Assembly (NCBI GenBank): GCA_026770585.1
Contig: MU647458.1
Location: 51,590 to 62,911 of the forward strand
Source: Baffinella frigidus
Lineage: Eukaryota > Cryptophyceae > Cryptomonadales > Baffinellaceae
DNA length: 11,322 nucleotides
Direction: 5' to 3'
Below, piece by piece: positions 9,101 through 10,359 of the stretch (its first letter is position 1; each line of letters begins with the position of its first letter). The position numbers and the translations under genes are program-made. Under the pieces are notes generated by a model. That model searched no databases. It had not been told where the DNA came from and saw only the letters and a list, made by a program, of their open reading frames with translations.

Positions 9101-10359
9101 ATCCGCTCAGGTAGCCCAAATATATAGAGACAGAGAATGCGCTCGATCTCACGTGGTGCCAGCTCCAAAGTTGCCGTCACAACTTTGGAGCACACCTGAT
9201 GCCACACCCCGCGCGCGCAGACGTCGAGCCTCCAAAGTTGACGGATGTGTACCGCACACCCAGCGTGTCAACTTAACAATAGTCCGCACACCTATGCAAC
9301 ACCCCGCACGCGCAGGGGGCCTCGCTGCGATCCAAACCCCACACCCCGAACCCTAGCCCCTAGACCCTGAACCCTTCCCATGAACCCTACCCAGGGGTGC
9401 TAGCGGTGCTGGTGAGGATGCTGGGCTGGTAGGCAGAGGGGGTGTCGAGCCTCCAAAGTTGACGGATGTGTACCGCACACCCAGCGTGTCAACTTAACAA
9501 TAGTCCGCACACCTGATACAACACCCCGGACCCTGAACCCTACCCTTCAACCCTCCCCAGGGGGCCTCGCTGCGCTGGTGCGGATGCTGGTGCGGCTGGT
9601 CAGAAGAGGGGACGTCGAGCCTCCAAAGTTGCCGGATTTGTACCGGACACCCAGCGTGTCAACTTAACAATAGTGAGCGCACCTGTTACAACACCCCGGA
9701 CCCTGAACCCTACCCCTAAACCCTCACCAGGGGGGCTCGCTGCGCTGGTGCGGATGCTGGTGCGGCTGGTTGGAAGAGGAGACGTCGAAGCTGATACGCC
9801 GCGCTCTGACCCGAGGGTTGGGACTGTTGGAAGTTGCCTCCACGCGGTACCTACACCCTACACCCTACACCCTACAACCTACACCCTGCACCCTACACCC
9901 TGCACCCTACACCCTGCACCCTACACCCTGCACCCTACACCCTGCACCCTGCGCCCTACACCCTGCACCCTACACCCTGCGATACGCCGCGCTCCGACCC
10001 GCGCGTCGGGACCGTTGGAAGCTGCCTCCACGCGGTACCTCAGGGGTATGGTTTATGGTGTCGGGGTTGGGGTTGAGGGTGTCGGGTTCAGGGTTTAGGG
10101 GTTAGGGCAAACCTCACTAAACGCTTTGCATTCAACGCTTTACATTCAACGCTGTACATTCAACGCTGTACATTCAACGCTTTACATTCAACGCTTTACA
10201 TTCAACGCTTTACACAAACACAGGTTGCAGCGGCGTGCGGGCGCCCCGCGGGGCGCGCGGCGCTGGAGAGGATGCAGCGGGAGGAGGGGGAGGGGGGGGC
10301 GTGGCTGGGGTGTGTGCTGGATGCGCTGCGTCTCGAACAGTCCCCCGCCGCCGTTGCAG
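111..10359 (+). CDS. RME-8 / GRV2 / DNAJC13-like J-domain protein, central part of a multi-exon gene
   Basis: Overall gene model. Exons: (111-171 partial), 548-679, 856-942, 1083-1239, 1608-1767, 2086-2234, 3149-3200, 3408-3478, 3964-4042, 4897-5060, 5815-5935, 6418-6531, 6742-6855, 7963-8100, 8608-8686, 9731-9846, 10224-10359. Seen: each exon sits between CAG and GT, donor and acceptor phases agree at every junction, and the spliced frame has no stop over about 622 codons. The order of segments matches RME-8 as I recall it: ARM-like helices, GYF_2-like segment ending in IPQLAW, helices, the DSPEALW motif, [13 protein letters not shown], an internal J domain with HPDKNP, then AILYERH and [10 protein letters not shown]. 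Known of the family: RME-8 is a peripheral endosomal protein that recruits Hsc70 through its J domain and works with SNX1/retromer and WASH in endosomal sorting; in plants GRV2/KAM2 is needed for late-endosome and vacuolar traffic. Start codon and C-terminus lie outside the window. Inference: a functional nuclear gene, unless the partial exon copies disrupt splicing. Confidence 0.85.
211..226 (+). pseudogene. Donor-side fragment of the first RME-8 exon
   Basis: AAGGCCAACGCCGCTG followed by GTGCT repeats the end of the exon at 111-171 (GAGGCCAACGCTCCTG followed by GTGCT). Only the last few codons and the donor site remain. It lies downstream of the fuller copy, like other donor-side fragments in this window. 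Confidence 0.5.
400..462 (+). pseudogene. Acceptor-side partial copy of the RME-8 exon at 548
   Basis: After a GCGCAG acceptor the frame reads [20 protein letters not shown], against [20 protein letters not shown] in the intact exon. It then breaks off within about 10 bases of a short interspersed element (473-522). There is no GT donor in the right place. Over 21 shared codons most differences are synonymous (e.g. GCC/GCG, GTC/GTT, TCC/TCA), with only S/T and P/L changing the protein. Best read as a duplicated exon 5' half lost from the mature message, or as an alternative exon whose donor was destroyed. Confidence 0.6.
473..522 (+). repeat. Short interspersed element, copy 1 (+)
   Basis: CAAAGTTGACGGATTTTTAC ... 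CCAGCACGTCAACTTGAGAA. Ends AGTTGAC and GTCAACT form short inverted repeats. It truncates the exon copy at 400-462. Confidence 0.75.
548..679 (+). CDS. RME-8 exon: ARM-like helices leading into the GYF region
   Basis: Acceptor CTCGCAG at 541-547 and donor AATG|GTGCGG at 679/680. The first two bases complete a codon from the preceding exon (phase 1 donor), then [19 protein letters not shown] and a linker ending SADNAN. The single trailing G joins the next exon as GGREFRFWY. In the family this is the GG...LL segment followed by a variable linker just before the GYF_2-like domain. The downstream intron (680-855) is almost wholly C-rich heptamer repeat. Confidence 0.75.
680..855 (+). repeat. Intron built of degenerate C-rich heptamers
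   Basis: From the donor GTGCGG the intron is nearly all CCCTAAA, CCCTACA, CCCTGAA and CCCCAAA-like units, ending ACTACCGGCACAG. Confidence 0.85.
856..942 (+). CDS. RME-8 exon: first half of a GYF_2-like domain
   Basis: Acceptor CACAG at 851-855, donor GACAG|GTAAAA. Phase enters with 2 bases and leaves with 1. It encodes [20 protein letters not shown] followed by EIAAGIKT. In RME-8 proteins the equivalent begins EWYF or EWMY and continues with a gating helix (ELWTKG-like), forming a GYF_2 domain together with the next exon. No duplicate of this exon is visible in the window. Confidence 0.8.
943..1082 (+). repeat. Intron built of CCCTAAA heptamers
   Basis: Donor GTAAAACCTGAACCC runs straight into CCCTAAA repeats until about 1065; the acceptor is GTGACAG. 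There is almost no non-repeat sequence. Confidence 0.88.
1083..1239 (+). CDS. RME-8 exon: second half of the GYF_2-like domain and following helix
   Basis: Acceptor GTGACAG, donor CTCAG|GTGCCT. It encodes [20 protein letters not shown] then LKAIPQLAW, the conserved end of the GYF_2-like segment (family form: W..L..IPQLKW). A Gly-rich loop and the helix [13 protein letters not shown] follow. The phase 2 end is completed by the first G of the exon at 1608. An open frame of 69 codons runs through the donor, but the residues after 1239 leave the family pattern, which supports splicing here. Confidence 0.82.
1256..1600 (+). repeat. Long degenerate C-rich heptamer tract in intron 1240-1607
   Basis: CCCTAAA, CCCTACA, CCCGAAA and CCCAAAC variants with short unique interruptions such as a poly-A at 1472-1480. 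No coding signal seen. Confidence 0.85.
1608..1767 (+). CDS. RME-8 exon: helical repeat after the GYF_2-like domain
   Basis: Acceptor AACCAG, donor ATGCAG|GTTGCG, phase 1 in and phase 0 out. It encodes [20 protein letters not shown], then [20 protein letters not shown] and [12 protein letters not shown]. It corresponds to the P.P.VKRLLS...HIIQLLL...P..VE.VA region of DNAJC13 as I recall it, an ARM-type helical stretch. The upstream intron (1240-1607) is degenerate C-rich heptamer repeat. Confidence 0.8.
1905..2000 (+). repeat. GGA/GGT-rich simple repeat in intron 1768-2085
   Basis: Imperfect GGAGGAGGCGGTGGTT units (1925-1990) ending in (GGA)n. Otherwise this 318-base intron holds only the palindrome at 2000 and nothing else I can identify. 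Confidence 0.75.
2000..2030. repeat. Palindrome GTTTACACC-C-GGTGTAAAC plus a half repeat
   Basis: Perfect 9-bp arms around one base (2000-2018), then a third GGTGTAAAC at 2022-2030. It could be a hairpin or a protein-binding site; no function is assigned. Confidence 0.7.
2086..2234 (+). CDS. RME-8 exon: helical repeat with FFFF motif
   Basis: Acceptor CGGCAG, donor GACTG|GTAATT, phase 0 in and phase 2 out. It encodes [20 protein letters not shown], then [20 protein letters not shown] and LKASHMRQD(W). The family counterpart is LLYHI...LYLSGVFFFIMMY...VARFLK, so the aromatic run is a conserved landmark. The donor end of this exon is repeated three more times between 2328 and 2621. Confidence 0.82.
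2241..2278 (+). repeat. (TTC)n microsatellite, first copy
   Basis: CTCCTCC then TTC repeats directly after the donor of the exon at 2086. The same arrangement recurs at 2478-2551. Confidence 0.8.
2328..2348 (+). pseudogene. Donor-side copy 1 of the exon at 2086
   Basis: CGTCGCACATGCGCCAAGACTG followed by GTAATG repeats the last codons of the exon (SHMRQD) with its donor; one base differs (CAG to CAA). There is no AG acceptor in a suitable phase close by. It lies in the intron downstream of the intact exon. Confidence 0.55.
2437..2471 (+). pseudogene. Donor-side copy 2 of the exon at 2086
   Basis: About 35 bases ending CGCCAGGACTG followed by GTAATTC match the end of the exon, including the ALK codons GCCCTCAAG. 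A (TTC)n tract follows, as at the true donor, so this is the head of a tandem duplication (about 2205-2350 copied to about 2440-2622). Confidence 0.6.
2478..2551 (+). repeat. (TTC)n microsatellite, second, longer copy
   Basis: About 20 TTC units with TGC interruptions, part of the tandem duplication of 2205-2350. Confidence 0.85.
2601..2621 (+). pseudogene. Donor-side copy 3 of the exon at 2086
   Basis: GTCGCACATGCGCCAGGACTG followed by GTACCT. The preceding sequence (CCTCAGAGCCTTGTGAC onward, from about 2552) matches that before copy 1, so copies 1 and 3 belong to the same tandem unit. Confidence 0.55.
2721..2808 (+). repeat. Short interspersed element, degenerate copy 2 (+), split by a MITE
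   Basis: GTGTGACCAGTTTGGTGAGA then CGGGCTCTTTTCCGCC and CTCAACTTAA follow the element's order (upstream arm, core, right end). The right end resumes at 2946 with GAATAGTC after MITE-like element 1. Confidence 0.65.
2809..2945. mobile_element. MITE-like inverted-repeat element 1
   Basis: About 137 bases with near-perfect 50-base terminal inverted repeats: TATCCGGGGAAACCTATTTT at 2809 and its complement ending at 2945. The inner arms end ATTACTAC (2851-2858) and GTAGTAAT (2895-2902). AT-rich and non-coding, so probably a non-autonomous DNA transposon. Its flanks rejoin as a short interspersed element (CTCAACTTAA ... GAATAGTC), so it is nested in that element. Confidence 0.8.
3149..3200 (+). 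CDS. RME-8 short exon (linker)
   Basis: Acceptor CCCGCAG, donor AACTCG|GTACAA. The first G completes TG|G (Trp) from the previous exon; the rest reads [17 protein letters not shown] and ends in phase 0. It occupies the position of the polar linker (K..E...GQDIFQRS) before the ILPEAM helix in DNAJC13. It is short and acidic, so it is supported mainly by phase, splice sites and position. A weak acceptor-side echo (CCGGCAG|GTACCGGAGC) lies at 3044-3060. Confidence 0.65.
3201..3407 (+). repeat. Degenerate C-rich heptamer intron
   Basis: The whole intron between the exons at 3149 and 3408 consists of CCCTGAA, CCCTAAA, CCCTACA and CCCAAAC-like units. Confidence 0.85.
3408..3478 (+). CDS. RME-8 exon: LPESL helix
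   Basis: Acceptor CACCAG, donor GCCAA|GTACAT. It encodes [20 protein letters not shown] then EFA(K). The family counterpart is [26 protein letters not shown]. The phase 2 end (AA) is completed by the first G of the exon at 3964 to give Lys, restoring [15 protein letters not shown]. Confidence 0.82.
3509..3577 (-). repeat. Short interspersed element, copy 3 (-)
   Basis: GACAATTCTTAAGTTGACAT ... CTGTCAACTTTGGAGCGGGC, the reverse complement of the consensus. It lies between the exon at 3408 and its broken copy. Confidence 0.8.
3616..3671 (+). pseudogene. Donor-side diverged copy of the exon at 3408
   Basis: The frame ending at GCCAA|GTAACC reads [13 protein letters not shown], against [13 protein letters not shown] in the intact copy. 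The upstream part no longer matches the LPESL helix. A TACAG acceptor at 3611-3615 exists. The copy directly follows a short interspersed element in reverse orientation (3509-3577). Confidence 0.55.
3672..3800 (+). repeat. CCCAAAC / CCCTAGA heptamer tract
   Basis: It starts right at the donor of the broken exon copy (GTAACCCCGAAACCC) and continues as CCCAAAC, then CCTAGAC units. Confidence 0.85.
3840..3895 (+). pseudogene. Acceptor-side copy of the DSPEALW exon
   Basis: After ATGCAG the frame reads [20 protein letters not shown], against [20 protein letters not shown] in the intact exon at 3964. The conserved Trp is replaced by Gly and similarity then fades; no matching donor exists. The frame happens to stay open up to the next acceptor at 3963. 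Upstream flanks of both copies share a CGCCTGATGCC block, so intron and exon edge were duplicated together. Confidence 0.6.
3964..4042 (+). CDS. RME-8 exon: DSPEALW motif
   Basis: Acceptor CCGCAG, donor ATGCAG|GTTCCA, phase 1 in, phase 0 out. It encodes [20 protein letters not shown] then LASAMQ. In the family this is the IFLGEFDTPEAIWSSEMR motif, one of the repeated Trp-containing motifs typical of RME-8. It is the only copy that has the correct acceptor, the correct donor and the intact motif. Confidence 0.85.
4084..4152 (+). repeat. Short interspersed element, copy 4 (+)
   Basis: GGGCTCTTTTCCGCCCCGAA ... AGCATGTCAAGTTAAGAATA. Preceded by TATTTGGTCTCACCAATCTG, an arm shared with copies 5 and 6. 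Confidence 0.85.
4179..4244 (+). pseudogene. Donor-side copy 2 of the DSPEALW exon, in frame
   Basis: The frame reads [20 protein letters not shown] then MQ and ends at ATGCAG|GTCCCC. Versus 3964-4042 only two codons differ over 21 (CTC/CTG, GCG/GCC), both synonymous. The 5' part (MFLAD) is missing, but an AG at 4177-4178 would allow a phase 0 exon of 22 codons. It could be included after the intact exon without a frameshift. No transcript evidence is available. Confidence 0.6.
4359..4369 (+). pseudogene. Tiny donor-end copy of the DSPEALW exon
   Basis: CGGCCATGCAG followed by GTACCATCCGG repeats the exon end and intron start found at 4032-4053. It marks the start of a 327-bp-offset tandem duplication. 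The sequence before it (4246-4355) is unrelated to the exon. Confidence 0.5.
4411..4479 (+). repeat. Short interspersed element, copy 5 (+)
   Basis: Nearly identical to copy 4 at a 327-base offset, because it lies in the same tandem duplication. Confidence 0.85.
4506..4571 (+). pseudogene. Donor-side copy 3 of the DSPEALW exon
   Basis: The frame [13 protein letters not shown] then QARVAAGMQ ends at ATGCAG|GTTCCA, exactly 327 bases after the copy at 4179. It carries four amino-acid changes (R to Q, L to V, S to A, A to G), so it has begun to drift even though its flanks remain almost identical to the earlier unit. Confidence 0.6.
4611..4679 (+). repeat. Short interspersed element, copy 6 (+)
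   Basis: CCGGGCTCTTCCCCGCTCCA ... GACGTCAACTTGAGAATAG. The last AG is immediately followed by an in-frame exon copy (4680). Confidence 0.8.
4680..4730 (+). pseudogene. Donor-side copy 4 of the DSPEALW exon
   Basis: The frame [17 protein letters not shown] ends at ATGCAG|GTTCCG, with one extra codon (E) relative to the others. It starts exactly where a short interspersed element ends in GAGAATAG, so the element end could act as its 3' splice site (phase 0). Confidence 0.6.
4756..4816 (+). repeat. Short interspersed element, 5' part only, copy 7 (+)
   Basis: GTGTATTTGGTCTCAACAAT ... GGTCCAAAGTTGATGGGG; the right half is absent. It lies in the intron before the exon at 4897. Confidence 0.6.
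4897..5060 (+). CDS. RME-8 exon: conserved segment before the J domain
   Basis: Acceptor AAACAG, donor GCATG|GTGCGT, phase 0 in, phase 2 out. It encodes [20 protein letters not shown], then [20 protein letters not shown] and [14 protein letters not shown](W). This is one of the best conserved parts of RME-8 (family form: Y.P.I.YP.L..EL.C...YL..LCD...FP.WPI). The next exon supplies PIAEP directly after the Trp, as in the family. Three donor-side copies follow in the downstream intron. Confidence 0.88.
5146..5261 (+). pseudogene. Second copy of the [13 protein letters not shown] exon, nearly protein-identical
   Basis: From TYR-THR-PRO to the donor GCCTG|GTGAGA, 36 of 37 residues equal those of 4897-5060 (one A to S). 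Yet 13 other codons differ, all synonymously (e.g. CTG/CTC, AGG/CGG, TCG/TCT). The 5' part (AHIAGF...VLA) is absent; AG at 5144-5145 would give a phase 0 entry and the phase 2 donor matches the intact exon. It could therefore be a shorter mutually exclusive exon. I label it pseudogene only because it is truncated; its constraint argues for function or for recent origin from a diverged functional copy. Confidence 0.6.
5308..5338. repeat. Perfect hairpin (11-bp arms)
   Basis: ACCAAGTTTCG, nine-base loop, CGAAACTTGGT. It sits between the second and third copies of the [13 protein letters not shown] exon. Confidence 0.75.
5358..5470 (+). pseudogene. Third, decaying copy of the [13 protein letters not shown] exon
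   Basis: The frame reads [20 protein letters not shown], then [18 protein letters not shown](W), to the donor GGATG|GTGCGT. Six replacements versus the intact exon hit conserved positions (R to S, F to S, C to G). No AG lies directly before it; it is preceded by a hairpin (5308-5338). Most likely a non-functional fragment. Confidence 0.6.
5527..5589 (+). pseudogene. Fourth, shortest copy of the [13 protein letters not shown] exon
   Basis: The frame [20 protein letters not shown] ends at GGATG|GTACGA. It begins immediately after CCCTGAAC-type repeats, without an acceptor. It shares the CCACCGCTTCTTCCTCC string with the second copy and GGGATG with the third. Confidence 0.58.
5590..5814 (+). 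repeat. C-rich heptamer-derived sequence before the exon at 5815
   Basis: CCCTGAA, CCCTAGA and CCCAAAC units with a short interruption at about 5690-5745 containing GCAACACAGCCGCCTTCCCG, which faintly resembles the NTASFP region of the nearby exon copies. No intact exon. Confidence 0.7.
5815..5935 (+). CDS. RME-8 exon: helix before the J domain and J-domain helix I
   Basis: Acceptor AACAG, donor CTGCAG|GTGCGT, phase 1 in, phase 0 out. It encodes [20 protein letters not shown], then [20 protein letters not shown]. It follows the FPAW of the previous exon as in family members (FPDWPI...LL...L..W). The C-terminal GAARERLQ takes the place of J-domain helix I (family: AYEVLN or ACKILE), so the J domain is split across this exon and the next. 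No duplicate is visible. Confidence 0.82.
6061..6161. repeat. Small inverted-repeat element carrying TTTAGGG units
   Basis: Perfect 13-bp terminal inverted repeats CCACGTGATATCC (6061-6073) and GGATATCACGTGG (6149-6161). The interior includes three TTTAGGG repeats in the G-rich orientation, opposite to nearly all other heptamer tracts here. Confidence 0.75.
6355..6378 (+). pseudogene. Acceptor-side fragment of the J-domain exon
   Basis: GTGCAG followed by GTGGCTGCAGATGCGACCGTC repeats the start of the exon at 6418 (GTGGCTGCGGATGCGTCCGCC; VAADA), 63 bases upstream. The shared stretch includes an acceptor-like CAG. After about 20 bases it no longer resembles a J domain. Confidence 0.55.
6418..6531 (+). 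CDS. RME-8 exon: J-domain core with HPD motif
   Basis: Acceptor TCGCAG, donor CAAGAG|GTCCCC, phase 0 both sides, 38 codons. It encodes [20 protein letters not shown], then [18 protein letters not shown]. Helix II ([14 protein letters not shown]), the invariant HPD loop and the following KNPDGR are plain. HPD stimulates Hsp70 ATPase in this family; RME-8 uses it with Hsc70 on endosomes. KNP-(E/D)-GR after HPD is characteristic of the RME-8 J domain. The next exon continues with AYSSL, the usual helix III end. Confidence 0.92.
6545..6652 (+). repeat. Nearly pure (CCCTAAA)n tract
   Basis: About 15 heptamers, the cleanest Arabidopsis-type telomere-like array here, filling the intron after the J-domain core exon. 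Confidence 0.92.
6655..6668 (+). pseudogene. Acceptor-side fragment of the exon at 6742
   Basis: CCAG followed by GCATACAGTAGCCG and then GTTTCC copies the first five codons (AYSS-) of the exon at 6742. It sits at the end of a long CCCTAAA tract, upstream of the intact exon. Confidence 0.5.
6742..6855 (+). CDS. RME-8 exon: J-domain end and TALLLLQTQ strand
   Basis: Acceptor CTCACAG, donor CCCAG|GTTGAC, phase 0 both sides, 38 codons. It encodes [20 protein letters not shown], then [18 protein letters not shown]. Family form: AYE.L......P..W..LLLLKGQ.ILY or AYEFL...ENIILILKTQSILF. The acidic Gly/Asp insert ([11 protein letters not shown]) is longer than in animals or plants as I recall them. 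Confidence 0.85.
6951..7013 (+). pseudogene. Donor-side copy of the exon at 6742, in frame
   Basis: The frame [20 protein letters not shown] then Q ends at CCCAG|GTTGCT. Over 21 codons it differs by CCT/CCC (synonymous) and CTC/TTC (L to F). AG at 6949-6950 would permit phase 0 inclusion, adding a second copy of this segment without a frameshift. The intact exon upstream is sufficient for the family sequence. Confidence 0.55.
7014..7447. other. Long intron stretch with no recognised feature
   Basis: Mixed, relatively AT-rich sequence with no exon of the family, no heptamer tract and no clear terminal repeats. Local details only: TAATTTTCC/TTAATTAA-rich part at 7210-7250 and GACGTC twice at 7279-7293. 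Confidence 0.6.
7518..7537 (+). pseudogene. Acceptor-side fragment 1 of the AILYERH exon
   Basis: GGGCAG then GCAATCCTGTACGAG (AILYE), after which it diverges. The 70 bases before it (from about 7448) match the sequence before the intact exon at 7963 with an offset of 445 bases, so intron end and exon start were duplicated as one unit. Confidence 0.6.
7619..7678 (+). pseudogene. Acceptor-side fragment 2 of the AILYERH exon
   Basis: After CGGCAG, 20 codons ([20 protein letters not shown]) match the intact exon with one synonymous change (GCA/GCG). The frame then runs into NQP and a TGA stop. No donor is present. Confidence 0.62.
7880..7897 (+). pseudogene. Acceptor-side fragment 3 of the AILYERH exon
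   Basis: CAACAG then GCGATCCTCTACGAG (AILYE, CTG/CTC synonymous). It is cut and joined directly to CAGAAACCGCGCGCCG, the start of the duplicated intron unit leading to the intact exon. Confidence 0.55.
7963..8100 (+). CDS. RME-8 exon: AILYERH segment
   Basis: Acceptor GGGCAG, donor CATTCG|GTACTT, phase 0 both sides, 46 codons. It encodes [20 protein letters not shown], then [20 protein letters not shown] and RAAPHS. The family counterpart is [22 protein letters not shown] or [19 protein letters not shown], followed by a variable loop. It is the only copy with both splice edges and no stop. Two further CATTCG|GTAC donor look-alikes follow within 80 bases (8127-8136, 8166-8175). Confidence 0.83.
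8217..8388 (+). pseudogene. Donor-side copy of the AILYERH exon, interrupted by an insertion
   Basis: 8217-8260 matches the middle of the exon (YPALAAI then FEGGGVP) and 8346-8388 matches its end ([14 protein letters not shown], donor CGTTCG|GTACCG). Between them lie about 85 AT-richer bases (8261-8345) that start with two exact copies of GTAAAATGTTGCTTCAC. The copy lies downstream of the intact exon and has several replacements, so it is not coding as it stands. Confidence 0.58.
8261..8294 (+). repeat. 17-bp direct tandem repeat
   Basis: GTAAAATGTTGCTTCAC occurs twice in a row at the start of the insertion that splits the exon copy at 8217-8388. Confidence 0.85.
8405..8602 (+). repeat. (CCCTAAA)n tract before the exon at 8608
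   Basis: Some 28 heptamers, mostly CCCTAAA with CCCTGAA, CCCTGCA and CCCTCAA variants, running up to the acceptor TAATCTCAG. Confidence 0.92.
8608..8686 (+). CDS. RME-8 exon: NAEELIRSG segment
   Basis: Acceptor TCTCAG, donor GCTCAG|GTAGTT, phase 0 in, phase 1 out. It encodes [20 protein letters not shown] then EELIRS(G). Family form: LL.AA.EL......SLN(G/A)EEL.R..G. The trailing G plus GG of the exon at 9731 gives SGGLAAL, matching the family's NGLEVL or GGVQLL. Confidence 0.82.
8738..8779 (-). repeat. Short interspersed element, truncated copy 8 (-)
   Basis: GACTATTCTCAAGTTGACAT ... GGTACAAATCC, ending where an exon fragment begins. Confidence 0.72.
8782..8809 (+). pseudogene. Donor-side copy 1 of the NAEELIRSG exon
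   Basis: GGAAACGCCGAGGAGCTCAT onward to CTCAG|GTAGTTCTCTA, identical to the intact exon end and intron start. It directly abuts a truncated, reverse-oriented short interspersed element (8738-8779). Confidence 0.6.
8933..8963 (+). pseudogene. Donor-side copy 2 of the NAEELIRSG exon
   Basis: GGCGGAAACGCCGAAGAGCT onward to GCTCGG|GTACTCC. GAG/GAA and TCA/TCG are synonymous relative to the intact exon. It follows an AT-rich inverted-repeat stretch (8830-8930). Confidence 0.58.
8994..9052 (-). repeat. Short interspersed element, copy 9 (-)
   Basis: GACTATTCTCAAGTTGACAT ... AATTCGTCAAATTTAGAGCG. It abuts an exon fragment at 9053. Confidence 0.78.
9053..9110 (+). pseudogene. Donor-side copy 3 of the NAEELIRSG exon
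   Basis: It runs from ACGATGGCACTC to GCTCAG|GTAGCC, encoding [19 protein letters not shown] with one synonymous change (GAG/GAA) from the intact exon. It begins right at the end of a reverse-oriented short interspersed element (8994-9052), with no AG acceptor between. Confidence 0.6.
9161..9191. repeat. Hairpin made of the short element's left end
   Basis: GCTCCAAAGTTG, six-base loop, CAACTTTGGAGC: a perfect 12-bp inverted repeat whose arms equal the element's left end (CTCCAAAGTTG). Possibly a fold-back remnant of two elements. Confidence 0.7.
9229..9284 (+). repeat. Short interspersed element, copy 10 (+)
   Basis: CCTCCAAAGTTGACGGATGT ... GTGTCAACTTAACAATAGTC, preceded by GACGTCGAG. Confidence 0.8.
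9316..9333 (+). pseudogene. Acceptor-side fragment 1 of the [10 protein letters not shown] exon
   Basis: CGCAG followed by GGGGCCTCGCTGCG matches the start of the exon at 9731 and then passes into C-rich heptamers. Upstream of the intact exon. Confidence 0.5.
9395..9448 (+). pseudogene. Acceptor-side fragment 2 of the [10 protein letters not shown] exon, frameshifted
   Basis: CCCAG then GGGTGCTAGCGGTGCTGGTG ([10 protein letters not shown]...). It is four bases shorter than the intact copy up to the shared GTCGA point, and the frame meets TAG after GW. A short interspersed element starts right after GTGTCGA. Confidence 0.58.
9451..9504 (+). repeat. Short interspersed element, copy 11 (+)
   Basis: Core identical to copy 10, preceded by GTGTCGAGC, i.e. 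inserted in or joined to the exon fragment at 9395-9448. Confidence 0.8.
9561..9618 (+). pseudogene. Acceptor-side fragment 3 of the [10 protein letters not shown] exon
   Basis: CCCAG then 58 bases encoding [18 protein letters not shown], the same length as the equivalent part of the intact exon (9731-9788). It is cut after GACGTCGA by a short interspersed element, at the same point as the previous fragment. Confidence 0.6.
9621..9674 (+). repeat. Short interspersed element, copy 12 (+)
   Basis: CCTCCAAAGTTGCCGGATTT ... GTCAACTTAACAATAG, preceded by GACGTCGAG, joined to the exon fragment at 9561-9618 at the same point as copy 11. Confidence 0.8.
9731..9846 (+). CDS. RME-8 exon: [10 protein letters not shown] segment
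   Basis: Acceptor CACCAG, donor CACGCG|GTACCT, phase 1 in, phase 0 out. It encodes [20 protein letters not shown], then [19 protein letters not shown]. It corresponds to NGLEVLQEAFSRCVAVLTR...VCGYISKC of DNAJC13 as I recall it. It is the only copy joining both halves; fragments of the 5' half lie upstream and of the 3' half downstream. Confidence 0.8.
9847..9980 (+). repeat. (CCCTACA/CCCTGCA)n tract
   Basis: Nineteen or so 7-base units, alternately CCCTACA and CCCTGCA, lying between the intact exon end and its copy at 9981. Confidence 0.92.
9981..10034 (+). pseudogene. Donor-side copy of the [10 protein letters not shown] exon with only synonymous differences
   Basis: 18 codons ([18 protein letters not shown]) identical in protein to the end of the intact exon; five codons differ, all synonymously (TCT/TCC, AGG/CGC, GTT/GTC, ACT/ACC, AGT/AGC). 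Donor CACGCG|GTACCT is kept. It is preceded by CCCTACACCCTGC repeats with no AG, so it has no obvious way to be spliced in. Confidence 0.62.
10040..10108 (-). repeat. Telomere-like heptamers in G-rich orientation
   Basis: GGTTTATGGTGTCGGGGTTG ... GGGTTTAGGGGTTAGGG, the reverse orientation relative to the other tracts of the gene. Confidence 0.82.
10117..10213 (+). repeat. 14-bp tandem array
   Basis: About seven units of ACGCTTTACATTCA (variants with CTGTAC and TTTGCA), ending just before the acceptor ACACAG of the exon at 10224. Confidence 0.88.
10224..10359 (+). CDS. RME-8 exon: VAAACG...SPAAVAG helices (last exon in the window)
   Basis: Acceptor ACACAG, donor TTGCAG|GTGCGG, phase 0 in, phase 1 out. 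It encodes [20 protein letters not shown], then [20 protein letters not shown] and PAAVA(G). Family form: SVAAQFEECREKI......DLCRVL......P.VA. The Gly-rich EGEGG insert reflects a poly-G tract. No following exon is visible before the window ends, so the gene runs on downstream. Confidence 0.78.

Noticed and set aside
9673-10098. Repeat protein of the [12 protein letters not shown] type
   Set aside because: It is the translation of CCCTACA/CCCTGCA heptamers after the donor at 9846, not a coding repeat.
10121-10213. CRISPR array in the 14-bp tandem repeat
   Set aside because: Units are contiguous without spacers, and the sequence is eukaryotic.
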